DNA of 64,000 nt from assembly GCF_000708265.2 (NCBI RefSeq), contig NZ_JCKI01000009.1, forward strand, positions 1-64,000, written 5' to 3'. Each line of letters begins with the position of its first letter. Within the stretch, counting starts at the first letter, position 1. The DNA is from Pedobacter sp. R20-19. GTDB taxonomy: Bacteria; Bacteroidota; Bacteroidia; Sphingobacteriales; Sphingobacteriaceae. Position numbers and translations under genes: made by a program. Positions 61,381 to 64,000 of this stretch are shown one piece after another. The notes beneath the pieces were generated by a model, which did not search any database, had not been told where the DNA came from, and saw nothing but the letters and a program-made list of their open reading frames with translations.

Positions 61381-63801
61381 ATGAGACTTATCTCCCTCAA
61401 TTTACTGGTGTTGATGATTTCCTTTAGCAACACTTTAAGCGCACAACAAGCTGACCGAAGCAAGACGTTATGGTACAATCAGCCAGCCAAAAACTGGAAT
61501 GAGGCATTGCCCATTGGGAATGGCAGACTAGGGGCTATGGTTTTTGGCCGGATAGAGGATGAATTAATTCAACTTAACGAAGAAACCTTATGGACAGGCG
61601 GGCCTGCAGATACTAATCCAAATCCAGATGCGATTAAATATTTGCCGGAAGTTAGAAAACAGCTTTTTAGTGGTAATAATGATCAGGTGGTAAAACTGAT
61701 GCAGAAAATGCAGGGCCCCAATACCAATATGTATCAACCCATGGCCAATCTTTTATTGAAGCAAAAGATTAATGGAAAAGTCAGTAACTATCTCAGAACC
61801 CTAAATATTGCTGATGCAATTGCAACAACATCATTCACCGTAAATGGAATCAATTTTAAGAGAGAAATATTTTCTTCTTTTCCTGATCAGGTGATCATCA
61901 TGCGTTTATCCGCAAGCCAAAAAAATGCGCTAAATATCGGTTTTAGCCTTGGGCATGAACTTAAACATCAATTGAAGCGCGAAGGAAATAATCAAATTAT
62001 ACTTATGGGGAAAGCCAGAATCACCTCTGATGAACCTGGTAAAACCAAACCTTTAATTTATGCAGATAGCCTTCATCACAATGGAATGCGTTACCAAGCG
62101 AGGTTAAAAATTATAAAAACAGATGGGAAATTAAGCCAGGACAGTCTTTTAAATGTTAGCGGTGCTTCAGAAATTCTGGTGATGATTTCGGGTGCGACCA
62201 GCTACAACGGATTTGACCAGTATCCGGATCAGAACGGGCTTGATGAAAACAAAAAGGCCATTGGTTTTATTAAAGAAGCAGAAATAAAGCCATTTGAATC
62301 CCTAAGAAAGGCACATATCAGTGATTATCAAAACTACTTTAACCGCTTATCAATCAACCTCAATGATGCTGGAAATCTATTAGCAGATGTACCAACAGAT
62401 GAACGCTTAAAGGCCTATAAAAATGGTCAGACAGATTTTGGATTAGAAGAACTCTATTTTCAATTTGGGCGATACTTACTGATTTCTTGTTCAAGATCCG
62501 GCGGAATTGCAGCTAATTTACAAGGCATTTGGAATGCTTCCATCAGGCCACCATGGCGAAGTAATTTCACCACCAACATTAACCTCCAAATGAATTACTG
62601 GCCAGCTGAAATGACCAACCTTTCTGAATTAACGGAGCCTTTAATTACCCAGATTAAACACATGGCCATAAATGGCGAAAAAACGGCCAAGAATTATTAT
62701 GGTGCAAAGGGTTGGGCATTGCATCACAATTCTGATATCTGGGCGCAGACCAATCCGGTTGGAGAAGGAACGGGCGATCCCAAATGGGCTAACTGGGCCT
62801 TAGGAAGCCCGTGGATTTCACAGCATCTTTACGAACATTATCTTTTTACAGGAGATAAAAAATACCTGAAAGATACGGCATATCCCTTAATGAAAGGAGC
62901 GGCACTCTTTTGCCTGGATTGGCTGGTAGAAAAGGATGGTTACCTGGTTACTGCCCCGTCTACTTCACCTGAAAATAGCTATTTATTGCCAAACGGGAGT
63001 AAAGAGGTGGTAACCATTGGTTCTACAATGGATCTGTCTATTATTCGTGATCTTTTCAATAATATCATTGATGCATCTAAAGTTTTAAATACCGATCAAG
63101 CTTTTGCAAAGCTTATAAAACAAAAAAGAGATCAGCTTCGTCCGCTGCAAATTGGGAAAAAAGGTAATTTGCAGGAATGGTATGGTGATTTTGAAGATGT
63201 AGAACCTCAACACCGCCATGTTTCACATTTATTTGGCTTGCATCCTGGTAGAGAGATTTCGCCACTAATAGATACTGTCTATTCAAATGCCGCCATTAAA
63301 ACACTTTTATTAAGAGGTGATGAAGGAACAGGCTGGAGTAAGGCCTGGAAAATTAATTTTTGGGCCAGGTTGCTGGATGGAAACCATGCCTACAAAATGT
63401 ATCAGGAATTGCTTAAAAATTCAACATTAAATAACCTGTTTGATACGCATCCGCCATTTCAGATTGATGGAAATTTTGGTGCAACAGCGGGAATAGCAGA
63501 GATGCTTTTGCAGAGTCATTTGGGGAAAGTACAATTGTTACCTGCACTTCCAAATGCCTGGAAAAAGGGGAATGTTAAAGGTTTAGTGGCCCGTGGTGGT
63601 TTCATTATAGACCTGTATTGGGATAATGGCCAGCTAACCAAAGCATCCGTCTTATCTAAAAATGGTGGTGCTTTAAACCTTCTTACAAATGTGGATATCA
63701 AAGCAAAAGGCAATCAGATTAAAAAGAATGGATATTACAGCAATACGATGGAAACAAGTCCAGGCCAGATTTATGAAATTTCATTTGAGTCCGGTCAATA
63801 G
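61381..63801 (+). CDS. GH95-family alpha-L-fucosidase-like hydrolase
   Basis: 806 residues, standard GH95 length. A signal peptide (to about 22) precedes the beta-sandwich (WNEALPIGNGRLGAMVFGR) and an (alpha/alpha)6 barrel. Asn399 and Asn401 in TNINLQMNYW and Asp696 in FQIDGNFG match the GH95 catalytic residues. Family members cut alpha-1,2-fucose or alpha-L-galactose. The next gene, a rhamnogalacturonan-lyase start, indicates a rhamnogalacturonan substrate. Confidence 0.95.
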   Translation: MRLISLNLLVLMISFSNTLSAQQADRSKTLWYNQPAKNWNEALPIGNGRLGAMVFGRIEDELIQLNEETLWTGGPADTNPNPDAIKYLPEVRKQLFSGNNDQVVKLMQKMQGPNTNMYQPMANLLLKQKINGKVSNYLRTLNIADAIATTSFTVNGINFKREIFSSFPDQVIIMRLSASQKNALNIGFSLGHELKHQLKREGNNQIILMGKARITSDEPGKTKPLIYADSLHHNGMRYQARLKIIKTDGKLSQDSLLNVSGASEILVMISGATSYNGFDQYPDQNGLDENKKAIGFIKEAEIKPFESLRKAHISDYQNYFNRLSINLNDAGNLLADVPTDERLKAYKNGQTDFGLEELYFQFGRYLLISCSRSGGIAANLQGIWNASIRPPWRSNFTTNINLQMNYWPAEMTNLSELTEPLITQIKHMAINGEKTAKNYYGAKGWALHHNSDIWAQTNPVGEGTGDPKWANWALGSPWISQHLYEHYLFTGDKKYLKDTAYPLMKGAALFCLDWLVEKDGYLVTAPSTSPENSYLLPNGSKEVVTIGSTMDLSIIRDLFNNIIDASKVLNTDQAFAKLIKQKRDQLRPLQIGKKGNLQEWYGDFEDVEPQHRHVSHLFGLHPGREISPLIDTVYSNAAIKTLLLRGDEGTGWSKAWKINFWARLLDGNHAYKMYQELLKNSTLNNLFDTHPPFQIDGNFGATAGIAEMLLQSHLGKVQLLPALPNAWKKGNVKGLVARGGFIIDLYWDNGQLTKASVLSKNGGALNLLTNVDIKAKGNQIKKNGYYSNTMETSPGQIYEISFESGQ

Positions 63802-63823
63802 CATCAGTTCAATATCCGCATTT

Positions 63824-64000
63824 ATGCAGATTAGATCAAAGTTTATTTTATTAATCATCATACTTTGCTGCACCATAAATGCACTTGCGCAACGCCAGAT
63901 GGAAAAATTAGGCCGTGGAATTGTCGCCGTTCGGAAAAGTGCAGATTCCGTTTTTGTAAGCTGGCGTATTTTAGGAACCGAGCCAGAAGATATTGCCTTT
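63824..64000 (+). CDS. rhamnogalacturonan lyase-like protein (PL11), N-terminal part
   Basis: 59 residues before the window ends. A signal peptide (about 1-22, NALAQ) is followed by RQMEKLGRGIVAVRKSADSV and FVSWRILGTEPEDIAF, the opening strands of polysaccharide lyase family 11. It starts 22 bases after GH95 and is truncated by the window edge, not by mutation. Confidence 0.85.
   Translation, partial: MQIRSKFILLIIILCCTINALAQRQMEKLGRGIVAVRKSADSVFVSWRILGTEPEDIAF

Overview
The window looks like chromosomal DNA of a Bacteroidota species, most likely Sphingobacteriaceae and Pedobacter-like (inference). The signs are low GC, a SusC/SusD pair, lineage-typical families (DUF4290 beside murA, DUF4254 beside a GT9 glycosyltransferase, DUF2490, GIN domain), scarce strong Shine-Dalgarno sites, and polysaccharide-degradation genes in clusters. 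I see no rRNA, tRNA, CRISPR array, insertion sequence or prophage.

Layout. 0-5.2 kb: the tail of an unknown gene; a minus-strand regulator/membrane-protein cluster with two copies of a palindromic operator; a LolD-like ATPase; and a three-gene run (PylC-type N-terminal domain, degenerate HAD protein, S41 peptidase lipoprotein). 5.2-19.2 kb: a molybdenum island. A nine-gene minus-strand operon (xdhC-mocA-moaA-moeA-SUOX-like-moaD-moeB-moaE-moaCB) makes and matures the cofactor. modABC diverges from it and imports molybdate. A PaoABC-like three-subunit molybdo-hydroxylase is the probable client. 19.2-29.3 kb: an MscS channel, small envelope proteins, a cytoplasmic alpha-amylase, a GIN-domain protein, an unknown secreted protein, a GAF/PAS sensor and a PRC-barrel protein, separated by long gene-poor spacers.

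29.6-38 kb: a SusC/SusD locus carrying phosphoesterases (PI-PLC-like, alkaline phosphatase, PHP metallohydrolase) instead of glycosidases; it reads as a phosphorus-scavenging variant of a PUL. 38.3-52.4 kb: a GH30_8-type glucuronoxylanase, dprA, cystathionine beta-synthase, murA (catalytic Cys replaced by Asp), DUF4290, SixA, GT9, DUF4254, a PolX homologue whose polymerase site is degenerate, and small secreted proteins. 52.6-64 kb: a pectin side-chain/rhamnogalacturonan cluster (CE12-like esterase, GH43, GH97, two GH51, GH95, start of a PL11-type lyase) running off the end.

The non-coding DNA is unusually structured. A degenerate heptad tandem repeat (GNNNAAA on one strand) occurs in four places, three of them starting at a gene's TAG stop codon. 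A repeat island at 53.97-54.45 kb holds three families of hairpin repeat, one of which recurs at 28.3 kb. Other dispersed palindromic repeats lie at 41-45 kb.
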